Shown: positions 26,106 through 35,829, numbered from the stretch's first letter. The stretch is DNA of 64,000 bases from JAUNBN01 sp036645935 (GCA_036645935.1 JAVXNE010000001.1:434001-498000), one strand, 5' to 3'. Notes: generated by a model not told the origin, from the letters alone. Program-made: numbers and translations.

Positions 26106-27248
26106 TCATCTGCTCTGCGGCGCGGAAAGTGTCTCAAAAAGCGCGTCGGCGAACAGCTGCGCCGCGCGTTTTGCCTCACCGAGCGTGTTGGATTCAGAAC
26201 CCACCTCAAGCAGCAGCGAGGCGTTTGTGAGGTCTTGATTGTAATGTCGGTATGTGAAAAGCACAGGGCGCACAAGCCCCGGATGTAACCGCTCGGCGCT
26301 GTCTCCCAGCCGCGCGGCGAACTTTAGGTTTTCACGAAATCCCGGAACCGCGTCGGTCTCGTCGCCCGCGCCGCACACAATCATAATCTGCGCGGCCTTT
26401 TCCCCGTCGATGATTGCGGTCGGCTTGAGCCGTGTGCCATCCTCACGCTGTATCCCGTCACGGTGAACATCCAGAACAACGGTAATGCTAGGATACTGCG
26501 CAAGATAGCTCTTTATGGTCTCGGCGCTGCGCGAGTAGGCGTTGTTATATGAGGGGTAATCATGGTACTCGCTCGCGTGCACGGTATTTATACCGAGCGC
26601 GTTCAGCTTTTGTGTGAGCGCTTCTCCGACCGCGACGATGTTGCGCTCCGAGTCCGTCGAGCGCGTGGGGTATTCGGAGTCGTAAAACCCCGCATCAAAG
26701 CGGTCAAAGCTCTCGGTGGAGTGGGTGTGCACGATGAGAACCTGAGGCTTGTCGGAATTCAGCTCGATATTGTATGCGGGGGCCTCGCTTGCCGCCGCGA
26801 GCATCTCGTTGTTTGCATATTCTGTACTGTTGCGAACAGACAGCGCACCGTAAGCGAAGTATATTTCCCCTGAAGGATTCGCAAGATACTGCGTCTGTTC
26901 GATTGTCCCTCGCCTCTCTGCGGGCACGAGCGCGTTTGCCGCCACAACGTCCTCCTCATCATAGACCGGCTCCGGCGGCGGTTCGTCGGGCTGGGCGTCG
27001 TTCTCCTGCGGCTCGGGCGGCAACAGGGGAATCGTCTCCCCCTCTCCGACCACGCTCTGCATGTGTTCGTTCATCGCCCCCACCGCTGCTTCAGGCAGCG
27101 CGATCGACACCGAACTTGCTGCCGCTCTCGAGAGCGCCTCCACCATTCCGCCCGATCCCCCGAGCAGGATTGCGCCCGCAAGCGGCAGCACCACAAACAG
27201 CGTTATCATCGCCGTGTCCGCTCCTCTTTTATACGCCCTGTTTCTCAT
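26106..27248 (-). CDS. spoIIP: Stage II sporulation protein P
   Basis: Peptidoglycan amidase/endopeptidase that, with SpoIID and SpoIIM, drives engulfment of the forespore. 380 residues: N-terminal membrane segment (13-32), a long proline- and glutamate-rich linker (70-105), then the amidase domain with the zinc ligand motif VLIVHTHSTES (171-180) and the C-terminal LLEVGSESNT carrying the catalytic glutamate. ATG with GAGG upstream. Its presence marks an endospore former. In many relatives the protease gene gpr precedes it; here rpsT is directly next, divergent. Confidence 0.95.
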   Translation of the reverse strand: MRNRAYKRGADTAMITLFVVLPLAGAILLGGSGGMVEALSRAAASSVSIALPEAAVGAMNEHMQSVVGEGETIPLLPPEPQENDAQPDEPPPEPVYDEEDVVAANALVPAERRGTIEQTQYLANPSGEIYFAYGALSVRNSTEYANNEMLAAASEAPAYNIELNSDKPQVLIVHTHSTESFDRFDAGFYDSEYPTRSTDSERNIVAVGEALTQKLNALGINTVHASEYHDYPSYNNAYSRSAETIKSYLAQYPSITVVLDVHRDGIQREDGTRLKPTAIIDGEKAAQIMIVCGAGDETDAVPGFRENLKFAARLGDSAERLHPGLVRPVLFTYRHYNQDLTNASLLLEVGSESNTLGEAKRAAQLFADALFETLSAPQSR

Positions 27249-27449
27249 TCTTTAACCTCGCAGTTTCAATAATAAAGAATATGACGCGCGCGCTCCCGCT
27301 ATTACGGAGCGAGACGGGCGCAGCGCCGAAAACAGAAAATGCTTAGAGGTGATCTGGAACGAAGAAGCGTCATTTCACAGCGCTTTCCACCTTTGCGGCG
27401 CTCTGTTCGAGCGGCTGCAAGAAAAACCCGCGCCACCTGCGCTTTGCGC

Positions 27450-27478
27450 TTGCAATTTAATTTTAATAGTGTTATTAT
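27450..27478 (+). promoter_or_regulatory. Promoter of rpsT
   Basis: TTGCAA, 17 bases, TATTAT, 38 bases before the start codon of rpsT. Immediate upstream of an AAAGGAGGTGG ribosome site. Confidence 0.7.
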
Positions 27479-27515
27479 AAATGGCACTGCACGGCAGCTA
27501 AAAGGAGGTGGTACC

Positions 27516-27779
27516 ATGCCGAATATTCAGTCGCAAAAGAAGCGCGTTATAACAAATGCCAAATCGGCGGCCCGCAACAAAGCGGTCAAGACGAATCTCA
27601 GAACAGCCCTTAAAAAGGCAGAGGCAGCCATCGCCTCTGGCACCGAGGACAGCGCGGTCGTTGTCAGCAACGCATCCAGCGTTATCGACAAGGCGGCAAA
27701 GCACGGCGTTTTGCATAAAAACACTGCGGCCCGCAAGAAGTCCGCTATCGCTCGCAAAGCAAATACCGATCGAGTATAG
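27516..27779 (+). CDS. rpsT: Small ribosomal subunit protein bS20
   Basis: 87 residues, highly basic three-helix bundle that binds 16S rRNA. Starts MPNIQSQKKRVITNAKSA and ends TAARKKSAIARKAN, both typical. Ribosome site AAAGGAGGTGG. Monocistronic with its own promoter and terminator and divergent from spoIIP. Confidence 0.98.
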   Translation: MPNIQSQKKRVITNAKSAARNKAVKTNLRTALKKAEAAIASGTEDSAVVVSNASSVIDKAAKHGVLHKNTAARKKSAIARKANTDRV

Positions 27780-27795
27780 CTTCAAGGGTAACCTC

Positions 27796-27822
27796 AAAAC
27801 ACCGCTTATGCGGTGTTTTTTT
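27796..27822 (+). terminator. Intrinsic terminator of rpsT
   Basis: AACACCGC, TTAT loop, GCGGTGTT, followed by TTTTTT, 17 bases past the stop. Confidence 0.92.
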
Positions 27823-27985
27823 GTTGTTTTATTGACTGAGCCCAATCTCGAATGTCGGAGTATCCTGCGAATGGGCGATTTCGGATTTTTTCACAATAGT
27901 TTATATCAAAACCCTTGCGTACAAAAAACATCGAACAACCGCATCCTGTCATTCGCACTCCCCACATGAGATTTTCAGGCAAGTA

Positions 27986-28018
27986 AAAGAGCCGGCTGCG
28001 ATACGCAGTCGGCTCTTT
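27986..28018 (-). terminator. Intrinsic terminator after the permease gene
   Basis: 15-base stem (AAAGAGCCGGCTGCG with one mismatch) around ATA, with A/T flanks, 52 bases past the permease stop codon on the minus strand. Confidence 0.8.
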
Positions 28019-28069
28019 CTGTGATTTAATTTAAATGAAGTCGTCCCAACCGTATTTGACAAAAAGCCG

Positions 28070-29152
28070 TTACTCTTTTCTGTTGAAGAGTTTTATCGTC
28101 CCGCGACGGTTGAGCGTGTTGAGCACCGAAAGCGATATCGGCAGGCCGAACAGTCCCAGTATGCCAAACAGGTGCGTGCCGACGTACATCGACATGAGGG
28201 TGGCAATGGGGTGCAGTCCGACATGGCTTCCAACTATTTTCGGTTCCATTATCTGACGGATTACAGTGACAACTATATATAATATGAGCAGCCCCGAGCC
28301 GCGCACGTAATCCCCCGTTACAAGTGCCAGTATTCCCCACGGGATGATAATCGTTCCCGTTCCGACGATGGGCAGAATGTCGAACACCGCCGTCACCGCC
28401 GCAAGCAGCACGATATTGCTGACGCCAAGTATCCAATATCCGAGCAACATCTCGCAAAATGTCATCAGCATAATGACAATATAGGATCGGGCGAAGCGCC
28501 CGATTGTGTCAAAGCCTTCGCGCTTTACCTCGAGCACAAGCTCGCGGCGTCTGTCCCCGAGCTGCGACATAATAAATTCTGTTATCCGATCGTAGTCAAC
28601 CGTCACAAAAAATGTCGCGATTATCGTGACGAGCAGCGATACCAGCGTTTTCGGCAGCGATGATGCATAGCTTGAAACGACACCGACCGCCTTGACCGAA
28701 ATATTGGTGACGGTGTTGCCGAGCGAAGTGATCATATTGTCGACTCCGTTCTGGTAGGCGTCAAGCATCTGCGGACTTATGCGTCCAAACACATCGCGCA
28801 GTTCCTCATATGCGGTGTAGAGCACAGGGGCTATCGTCTCGGTGTAGAATCTCGGCAGCGACGTGAACACGCTGCCGAGATAAGAGAACAGCTGTGCCCC
28901 CAACAAGGCGATGATAACGCCCACCACTCCGAAAAGCAGTATGACAGCCAACACCGCAGCCAGTTTTTTGTTGAGCTTAAGCTTGCCGCACATGAACTTG
29001 ATCACCGGTTTGAGCATTACAGCGAATAAAAATGCCACGAGAAAGGGCATGACGAGCGGAGCGAGATACCTGAATCCCGCATAAACCAATGCCAGTGTCA
29101 GTCCCCAATAGAGCGTGTTGATGATAAATTTTCTTCTGGCTTCTGTTTTCAT
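28070..29152 (-). CDS. AI-2E family / YtvI-like membrane protein
   Basis: 360 residues with about eight predicted membrane helices. The family signature lies in the last third: FDILPIVGTGTIIIPWGI and IRQIMEPKIVGSHVGLHP. Members range from autoinducer-2 exporters to sodium/proton antiporters; in spore formers one branch (YtvI) is sporulation-linked, and the location between spore genes fits that branch, though this is inference. Start at 29152 with AAGGAG upstream. Confidence 0.9.
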   Translation of the reverse strand: MKTEARRKFIINTLYWGLTLALVYAGFRYLAPLVMPFLVAFLFAVMLKPVIKFMCGKLKLNKKLAAVLAVILLFGVVGVIIALLGAQLFSYLGSVFTSLPRFYTETIAPVLYTAYEELRDVFGRISPQMLDAYQNGVDNMITSLGNTVTNISVKAVGVVSSYASSLPKTLVSLLVTIIATFFVTVDYDRITEFIMSQLGDRRRELVLEVKREGFDTIGRFARSYIVIMLMTFCEMLLGYWILGVSNIVLLAAVTAVFDILPIVGTGTIIIPWGILALVTGDYVRGSGLLILYIVVTVIRQIMEPKIVGSHVGLHPIATLMSMYVGTHLFGILGLFGLPISLSVLNTLNRRGTIKLFNRKE

Positions 29153-29254
29153 TAAAGCTCCTTGTTTGCCCATGTCTGTTTCAAGTGAAGTATGCCACCG
29201 AAACGCCGCTCCAACACATTGTGCAAGTGCGGCGGGGATCCCTAAGTATCAGCA

Positions 29255-29281
29255 GGGGTCTTCGCGTCAAACGAAGACCCC
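29255..29281. terminator. Stem-loop after the PHP-like giant gene
   Basis: Perfect ten-base-pair stem (GGGGTCTTCG/CGAAGACCCC) with seven-base loop, 19 bases past the minus-strand stop at 29300. No strong T tract follows on the minus strand, so termination efficiency is uncertain. Confidence 0.6.
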
Positions 29282-29299
29282 TTAGCTTACCCTGGTAAA

Positions 29300-32200
29300 T
29301 TAAACGATATAGAGAATCTCAGACGATGACGTTTTCCCGTCAGGTGCAAGCATGTAGACACTGACGCTGTCCGGGAAGTTGCGACTCGAGCGCTTGTGGT
29401 ATACGACATCGGTATAGGCGGCGTCCGAATCGACTTTAAACAGCGACGGGATAAAGTTTCCGGCTTTCAGAACCCAGCGGTTATTTGCGGTTTTAATAAC
29501 CTCTCCGCCAAGTTTGTATGTGAATCCGGCCGCTGAAACGGTGCTCGCTTTTGTGTCTCCGCTGTCGTACACCCAGATTGGGTTGGAAAGCCCGATTCCG
29601 ATGTCATCCCCCGCTCTGCATTTTTCCGAACGAACCTCAAAGCGATAGAACTCGTTGGGGTTCGCGTATATATCGACAACGTCTGAATAGGTGTAAATTC
29701 CTTTGCCCGTGAGATCGACGTCAAGCACGTATATCGGGTCGGGATCCTCTATCTTGTTTTTGATCTCATATTTGATGAGGCTGACCCGCGTGAGCGGTGT
29801 CGTGTCACTCGCATAAATCTTCGCATGTGTAAGCGTCCCCTCAGCGGGAAGCGCGTCAGCGGTCTCGCTATCGGGAGCTGCAGCCTCTCCGTCGGAATTT
29901 GCATCCGGCGCCGGAGCTTCGGTGTCGGCGTCTGTCACTGTCGGAACAAAGGTCGTCACGCCCATCTTGGCGCCTCCCAGCTCAAAGCGCACCACCGGAC
30001 CGTTGGAGGCAAAATAATTTCCGCTGCGCACCATCTCGTAGATGTTGCTCTCGGTGAGTTCGCCTATCTGTCCTCCGATAAAGCGGGTTCCGACCTCCTC
30101 GCGCTTGAAGTTGTTGCTCGACATAACAGCGAATATCCGCTGCAACCCATTCGCGTTTATCGCGTTCCACACGTTCATCTCAGCGCGCGTTTCAGTCGAT
30201 TCGCTGCCACGCCCGCCGCTCATTATTTCAATTGCCGTTATTTCGGACAGTGATTTTGCCATCTTCGCGCCCGATGCGATATCGCGATCGAAGAAATGCG
30301 GCAGTATCACCATCCCGCCCGACTCGACGATTACGTCCACGGCATTCTGATAGTTCCAAATTCCCCAGTTTTCAAGCCCACGACCATAATCGGAACGCGG
30401 GGTCTTGCTGGAATTCAGAATGAGCATATGAGTGTTGTTGTATCCAGTCTCGTTTCCGACGAGCTGCAAAAATCTTCCGCTGCCGCCAACAAGGCCGTCG
30501 ACCTCGCTCTGTGCCAGTTTTTTGGGATATTGCGGGTTCAGTCCGTCCACTCGAATCGGATACTCAACCTTGCCCGCGCCCTCGTCGTCCTTTTCTCCAT
30601 TTTCCTTGTTCTTGTCATCAGTCGCCGTGTTCTCGGCAGTTGCGTTGTTACCGGTGCTGACAGATGCAAGGTTTCTCGCCCTCAGCACAGGGAGCCGATC
30701 CATTCCGTCGACATAGGCGTCGTCGCCACCGGTTCCCCCCGCCGTCGTTCCTCCTGTTGTGCCGCCGGTCGTTCCGCCGGTTGTGCCGCCGGTCGTTCCG
30801 CCATCAACAGGCGGCTTGTTGGCCTCTTCTTTCTTTTTGGCCTCTTCTGCAGCTTTTTTCTCTTCCTCTTCCTTCTTCTTTCGCAGGGCTTCCTGTTCCA
30901 TCGCGATAATTGCGTTCGCCTGGTTTTCCTCGTCCTGCGATTTGAAGTTTTCAACGCTCAAGATGAAGCTCATGCCGTTTTTGTATCCGCTCGTGACATT
31001 TTCCTCTATCGTCGAATAGCGCTTATACGCTCCGACTTTCGAGTGGGTGTGCAGGTCTCCCTCATAATATCCCGTGCCGACAATATCGACATATCCGGAA
31101 TCTCCGCTTACAGTGCCTCCCGATCCGGTGGCCGTTATGCGGGTGCGCCCGCCCTCTGTTGCGATTACCGGGACATCAACGCTGACAGTGCCGCCCGCAG
31201 GCAGCTGATCGATGATATAGGTCTCTCCCTCGGTGAATATATAGCTCGGCGAGCTGAAAGTCACCTCCGCGTTCGTGAGCGCGCTCCCTGAATTGATGAG
31301 CGTTACGGGGATTTTCATGCGCGCGCCGACGATAGGGAATTGCGTGTCAATGAGATGGGCTGAGCCGTTGAGCGTCGCGCAGTTCACGCGCGTATCGTCC
31401 TTGACCCCGCTCCAGGTGAGCGCCGTCGGCTCAGCATCGACGTAGACGTCACAGTCGGTAAACGTTACCCCGTCGAGAGACGCCTCTTTCTGCCCGCCCA
31501 GCAATAGCACCGTACCGTTTTTGAACTCGACATTGTTCAGGTTCACAAGCGGCAACGAGACAAATCCGCCGTATTCGGTTCCGACATCTATCGAAATCGG
31601 TTCCGCCGTCTCTATGGTGTCTCCCGCCTTGAGCGACGGGTGATTCAGATATTTTAAGAAGCTCGTGGCATCGGCGGCCGAATAGTTGTTCGCATGCTGC
31701 GGAAACAGATCAATCACACCGAAAAAGTAAAGCGCGAGCGTTACGGCGCACAGCAAAACCAGCGCCGCCACAGAAATCAGGATTATCGGCAAAACCTTGC
31801 TCTTTTTGTGCGGCGCATTCCCCGCTCCCCCGCGCTTTTCGCCGTTATCTCTCTTGCCATCTTTGCGATTGACCGCGCGCGCCGATTTTTTGTTATTTGT
31901 CCCCTTCGCCTTTTCCGCGGAATCTCGTTTGCCCGAGCTTCCTTTGCGTGAAGCAAAATCGTCCTGTGAAAACTCTGAATCACGTGATGTTTTATTTTTC
32001 TTCATCACTCGGTCGACCTCTCCCGCAAAGTCATCCTCGTCAGCCGACGGCGCGAGCGAGGAGAAATTCCGTTTGGCCGCGGCGTCCGCAACGCGGCCCG
32101 AGCTGTGGTCGACCGACTGGCCTCGCCACTCCGATGATCCGCCGGACGCGGCTTTCTGCGATTCCATTTTGCGCATAAGATCACGCTGGATGTCAGCATC

Positions 32201-32569
32201 GCTCTGCATCGGTCTTTGTGACGACTCGGATTTACGGTTTTGAGGCTGTTTCGTCGGTTTGCGAGATCCCGGCACATCATCCTGTCCCGCCAACCTTGCG
32301 CTTGAGCCTCGCGTCGCGTTGGGATTTGCCTTGTCATGCGGCGCTGTTCGCTTGTCGGAATCCGACGCCGCACCCGCTGCGTTTTTTGCAGCGAGCGTCT
32401 TGTCTATGCCCGTTTGTCGGGCGATGTCGTTTATGTCCTGTCTATGTACTCCGGCACGCTTCGGCGCAGGGTTCTGCGCTTTTTGCCGTGTCGGCTGCGC
32501 GAACGAATCAGGTTTACTGTTCGCTTTATCGCCGTTCGCGGAATACGAAAACTTCGGTTTCTCACTCAT
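29300..32569 (-). CDS. Large membrane-anchored protein with a degenerate PHP-like domain
   Basis: 1089 residues. 1-255: disordered, rich in Lys, Ser, Arg, Asp; 259-284: membrane helix, so the rest is outside; about 330-500: beta-rich region of repeat-like turns; from 501: PHP-like domain opening YYEGDLHTHSKVGAYK (His507, His509). Between its strands (550-620) is a charged coiled coil (KKKEEEEKKAAEEAKKKEE) and a (GGTT)n tract. Most other PHP metal ligands are replaced: the TDH site reads SVEN (539-542 region), the AHP site LPHFF, and the final SDxH site SSNN. This suggests a binding rather than catalytic role, or a different metal site. Follows spoVAD; start has AAAGGAG 11 bases upstream. Function unknown. 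Confidence 0.85.
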   Translation of the reverse strand: MSEKPKFSYSANGDKANSKPDSFAQPTRQKAQNPAPKRAGVHRQDINDIARQTGIDKTLAAKNAAGAASDSDKRTAPHDKANPNATRGSSARLAGQDDVPGSRKPTKQPQNRKSESSQRPMQSDADIQRDLMRKMESQKAASGGSSEWRGQSVDHSSGRVADAAAKRNFSSLAPSADEDDFAGEVDRVMKKNKTSRDSEFSQDDFASRKGSSGKRDSAEKAKGTNNKKSARAVNRKDGKRDNGEKRGGAGNAPHKKSKVLPIILISVAALVLLCAVTLALYFFGVIDLFPQHANNYSAADATSFLKYLNHPSLKAGDTIETAEPISIDVGTEYGGFVSLPLVNLNNVEFKNGTVLLLGGQKEASLDGVTFTDCDVYVDAEPTALTWSGVKDDTRVNCATLNGSAHLIDTQFPIVGARMKIPVTLINSGSALTNAEVTFSSPSYIFTEGETYIIDQLPAGGTVSVDVPVIATEGGRTRITATGSGGTVSGDSGYVDIVGTGYYEGDLHTHSKVGAYKRYSTIEENVTSGYKNGMSFILSVENFKSQDEENQANAIIAMEQEALRKKKEEEEKKAAEEAKKKEEANKPPVDGGTTGGTTGGTTGGTTGGTTAGGTGGDDAYVDGMDRLPVLRARNLASVSTGNNATAENTATDDKNKENGEKDDEGAGKVEYPIRVDGLNPQYPKKLAQSEVDGLVGGSGRFLQLVGNETGYNNTHMLILNSSKTPRSDYGRGLENWGIWNYQNAVDVIVESGGMVILPHFFDRDIASGAKMAKSLSEITAIEIMSGGRGSESTETRAEMNVWNAINANGLQRIFAVMSSNNFKREEVGTRFIGGQIGELTESNIYEMVRSGNYFASNGPVVRFELGGAKMGVTTFVPTVTDADTEAPAPDANSDGEAAAPDSETADALPAEGTLTHAKIYASDTTPLTRVSLIKYEIKNKIEDPDPIYVLDVDLTGKGIYTYSDVVDIYANPNEFYRFEVRSEKCRAGDDIGIGLSNPIWVYDSGDTKASTVSAAGFTYKLGGEVIKTANNRWVLKAGNFIPSLFKVDSDAAYTDVVYHKRSSRNFPDSVSVYMLAPDGKTSSSEILYIV

Positions 32570-32634
32570 AACGCACTATGCTCCTTTATTACAGACCATA
32601 TACGTATATACAATAACAAAAAAACCGTCGAAAA

Positions 32635-33663
32635 TCAACTTTTTATCAGTTCGATCGGGGAGTGCAGTTCGACGAGATGCGCGACCGATGGGATGGATTC
32701 CCCCTGCTGACAAGAAGTCGGACTCATGAGCGCTCCCGTTGCCATAAACAGCAGTCTTTGCATCTCTCCGCGCTCGAGTGCCGGCAGAAAATATGCGCAC
32801 AGCACACTGGCCGAGCAGCCGCACCCCGAGCCTCCCGAACCGACTCCCTGTCGTTCTCTGTCGTAGATAAGCTTGCCGCAATCGAGATGATTGGGCAAAA
32901 CGCACCCCTCTCTCTCGCACAGATCGCGCAGCACATCAGAACCCACTGCTCCAAGGTCTCCCGTTATCACAGCGTTGTAGTCGGTCGCGATTGTCCCTGT
33001 GTCTGAAAAAAAGCGCAACAGCGTGTCGCAAGCAGCAGGCGCCATCGCGCATCCCATGTTGTTGATGTCGCACACACCAAGATCGCGCACCGCGCCGAAA
33101 GTCACGCGCCTGATGCGCACGCGGCGCTCTACCGATCTCGACACCACTGCACTGCCCGCACCCGTCACTGTCCACTGCGAGGATGGCGCGCGAAATCCAC
33201 CGTATTCCAGTGGGAATCGGAACTGCCGCTCCGCGGAGCAAAAGTGGCTTGAGGTCACCGCCGCCGCACGGCGCATCCCGCCGCCGTCGGTAAGTGTCGC
33301 GGCAATTGCGAGCGATTCAGCCATTGTGGAGCAGGCGCCGAACAGACCTATAAGCGGCACGCCTGTCTCTCGAAACGCGTAACCCGACGCTATGCACTGA
33401 TTGAGCAGATCTCCGCACAGCAAAACGTCGATATTGCAAGGCTCAAGTCTCGCCCTCTCAAGTGCAAGTGAAAACGCCCGCTTTTGCAGCTCAAGCTCGG
33501 ATTTCTCCCAGCTCGGCTGGCCGAGAGTGGTGTCCTCGTCGAAGTTTTGAAAGTAATCGCCGAGCGGCCCCGCCTTTTCCTTTTTCCCGACAAATGCGGC
33601 GTATGATTCAATGCATGGTTCGTTTTCAAATTCCAGAGTATAAAGTCCTTTTCTCCGCGTCAT
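32635..33663 (-). CDS. spoVAD: Stage V sporulation protein AD
   Basis: Part of the SpoVA channel that moves Ca-dipicolinate into the forespore and out at germination; SpoVAD binds dipicolinate on the surface. 342 residues with the thiolase-like fold; visible landmarks are LLCGDLLNQCIASGYAFRETGVPLIGLFGACSTM and the C-terminal PTSCQQGESIPSVAHLVEL. ATG with AAAGGGGTG upstream, six bases after spoVAC. Confidence 0.97.
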   Translation of the reverse strand: MTRRKGLYTLEFENEPCIESYAAFVGKKEKAGPLGDYFQNFDEDTTLGQPSWEKSELELQKRAFSLALERARLEPCNIDVLLCGDLLNQCIASGYAFRETGVPLIGLFGACSTMAESLAIAATLTDGGGMRRAAAVTSSHFCSAERQFRFPLEYGGFRAPSSQWTVTGAGSAVVSRSVERRVRIRRVTFGAVRDLGVCDINNMGCAMAPAACDTLLRFFSDTGTIATDYNAVITGDLGAVGSDVLRDLCEREGCVLPNHLDCGKLIYDRERQGVGSGGSGCGCSASVLCAYFLPALERGEMQRLLFMATGALMSPTSCQQGESIPSVAHLVELHSPIELIKS

Positions 33664-33669
33664 TTAACT

Positions 33670-34113
33670 TCACCCCTTTCCTATCAACATGTATATCATC
33701 CCCGCGAGCGCGGATGCCGCCGTACCATAAACAACAACCGGACCCGCGATAATAAACATCTTCGCTCCAACTCCGAGAATCCAGCCCTCTGTCTTAAATT
33801 CAATCGCAGGCGAGACGACGGAGTTTGCAAACCCCGTTATCGGCACAAGTGTGCCCGCTCCCGCAAATCTCGCTATCTTGTCATAGAGACCGAATCCCGT
33901 CAGCAGTCCCGACAGCGCAATCAGCGTTGCGGACACAAGTGTTCCCGCGGTCTCTTTTCCCGCTCCCGCCCATTTATACCATTCGAGCAGCGCCTGGCCC
34001 AACACGCAGATCGCGCCGCCGATTGCAAACGCCGCCGCGCAGTCTTTCACGATATTGGATTTCGGCATATACCCGCGATAAATCTCTTCATATTGCTCGG
34101 CATTCGGACGCAC
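33670..34113 (-). CDS. spoVAC: Stage V sporulation protein AC
   Basis: 147-residue polytopic membrane protein of the SpoVA channel; in B. subtilis it acts as a mechanosensitive pore. The segment AAAFAIGGAICVLGQALLEWY and LVPITGFANSVVSPAIEFKTEGWILGVGAKMF are typical. GTG start at 34113 with GGGAGGGG upstream. First gene of the spoVA set; spoVAE, usually third, is not found after spoVAD here. Confidence 0.96.
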   Translation of the reverse strand: MRPNAEQYEEIYRGYMPKSNIVKDCAAAFAIGGAICVLGQALLEWYKWAGAGKETAGTLVSATLIALSGLLTGFGLYDKIARFAGAGTLVPITGFANSVVSPAIEFKTEGWILGVGAKMFIIAGPVVVYGTAASALAGMIYMLIGKG

Positions 34114-34254
34114 AGTTGACCCCTCCCAACTTATTCTGCGTTAATTTTCCCACACTGCCTCGTAAATATACGTTCAGCGCCGTTTGCCTTTCCCACGCTT
34201 CGAGGATATAATGCGAGTGGTGGCACAACAACTCGACGGAGAGGAGTCAGTCAA

Positions 34255-35226
34255 GTGGCGGGCAATGGAAATCTCAAGCTTAAAACTCTCTATATTAAGG
34301 ATTTTCTCGAGCGCAAGACAGATGAGGGAGAAGGCGTATCCGTCGAGGACATAATCTCATATTTTGGGTCGTTGGGCATGACAGCGGAGCGCAAGTCGAT
34401 ATACAGTGATATCGAACTGCTCCGCTGTTACGGGATGGACATAGAATCGGTTCGCGGAAAGCGCACGGAATACCGGCTGATGTCACGCGAGTTTCAGCTT
34501 CCCGAGCTAAAATTGCTCGTCGATGCTGTTGGCTCATCAAAATTCATAACGCGAAAAAAAAGCCTTGCACTAATCAAAAAGCTCTCGTCGCTCACGAGCG
34601 AACGCGAGGCGCGCGAGCTTCAGCGCAACGTCTATGTGGACCGCCGCGTCAAGATGATGAACGAGAGTATTTACTACACGGTCGATGCCATTCACACCGC
34701 AATAAACACTGACAGCAAACTCTCTTTTAAATATTTTGACTACGCCCCCGACAAGCAGCGCGTGCTTCGGCGAGAGGGCGGAAGATACACCGTCAGCCCT
34801 CTATCTCTCAATTACGCCGAAGAAAATTATTATCTTTTCGGATACAGCGACGGCGTTCGCACTTATCGCGTCGACCGCATGGCCGAGGCCTCGGTGCTCA
34901 ATGAGCCGCGTGTCTCCAACTCCGAGACCTGCGCGTTTGACCCCGCTGTGTGTTCTCTTGAAATGTTCTCGATGTATTCGGGAGAGCACCGCAACGTCGA
35001 CATGCTCTTTGAAAACTCGCTTTCCACCGTTGCAATCGATCGCTTTGGCGCCGACGTCGCGATGCGTCCGCAGGACGACGGGCACTTCTCTCTCACGGCC
35101 GGCGTCATGATAAGTCCCAATTTTCTCGCATGGGTATTCAGCTTTGCAGGGCGCGTCAAAATTCTCTCACCCCAAGACGTGCTCGAGCGCTATCGGCAGC
35201 TTGCGCAGCTCGCGTGTTCCGAATGA
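34255..35226 (+). CDS. WYL-domain transcriptional regulator
   Basis: 323 residues: N-terminal winged helix (about 1-75, including VSVEDIISYFGSLGMTAERKSIYSDIELL) and a WYL ligand-binding domain (about 140-220, with SPLSLNYAEENYYLFGYSDGVRTYRVDRM) followed by the WCX extension. WYL proteins often sense nucleotides or ssDNA. GTG start at 34255 with GAGGAG upstream. Divergent from spoVAC; target not known. Confidence 0.93.
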   Translation: MAGNGNLKLKTLYIKDFLERKTDEGEGVSVEDIISYFGSLGMTAERKSIYSDIELLRCYGMDIESVRGKRTEYRLMSREFQLPELKLLVDAVGSSKFITRKKSLALIKKLSSLTSEREARELQRNVYVDRRVKMMNESIYYTVDAIHTAINTDSKLSFKYFDYAPDKQRVLRREGGRYTVSPLSLNYAEENYYLFGYSDGVRTYRVDRMAEASVLNEPRVSNSETCAFDPAVCSLEMFSMYSGEHRNVDMLFENSLSTVAIDRFGADVAMRPQDDGHFSLTAGVMISPNFLAWVFSFAGRVKILSPQDVLERYRQLAQLACSE

Positions 35227-35427
35227 CAACCACCGCCCACCTCGCTCGTGCCGCACGCACCGGCGCACCCTCCTATTCCCGACAGTCTGTTTCAGTTAAC
35301 CCGGCGCAGCATTTGTATTCATCGGATTTTGTGTGATTTCACCGCGCCCCCGGCGAACGAACAAAAATTCTCGCACGTCCATACCTGTTTTTGATTATTT
35401 CACTCTGTATTCGGAGGTGTTCAAATT

Positions 35428-35829
35428 ATGTCGGCGCAGAAAAAGACAATACTTCTCGCAATTTGCGCGGCGCTTGCCGTTATTGCCGTCGCGGTCATAG
35501 CACTCTGGCCCAGCCTTCCGGCGCTATTTTCACCGGGAGCCAAGACGATAACTGTCGTCGTAAATTCTCAAGACGGCCCGCCGATCAACTACATAATGCG
35601 GACCGGTGAAAAGCACCTATCGGACGTGCTCAAGCAGCAGAATCTGATTGAGGGTGAGGAAGACGATCAGGGATTTTTCATCAACACGGTTGCGGGTGTT
35701 AGAGCCGACGCCTCTCAGCAGCAGTGGTGGTGCATCACCAAAAACGGCAAAACGCATATGGAATCCGCCGATAAAATCGCAATTCACGACGGGGATCAAT
35801 ACGAGCTCACTCTCACGACAGGTCATTAA
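35428..35829 (+). CDS. DUF4430-domain exported protein
   Basis: 133 residues: N-terminal membrane/signal segment (7-30) and a DUF4430 domain, the small beta-grasp-like fold related to the transcobalamin C-terminal domain (motifs HLSDVLKQQNLIEG, FINTVAGVRADASQQQWWCI, DGDQYELT). No cobalamin partner gene is nearby. Ribosome site GGAGGTG. Followed after 200 bases by a strong terminator. Confidence 0.88.
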   Translation: MSAQKKTILLAICAALAVIAVAVIALWPSLPALFSPGAKTITVVVNSQDGPPINYIMRTGEKHLSDVLKQQNLIEGEEDDQGFFINTVAGVRADASQQQWWCITKNGKTHMESADKIAIHDGDQYELTLTTGH

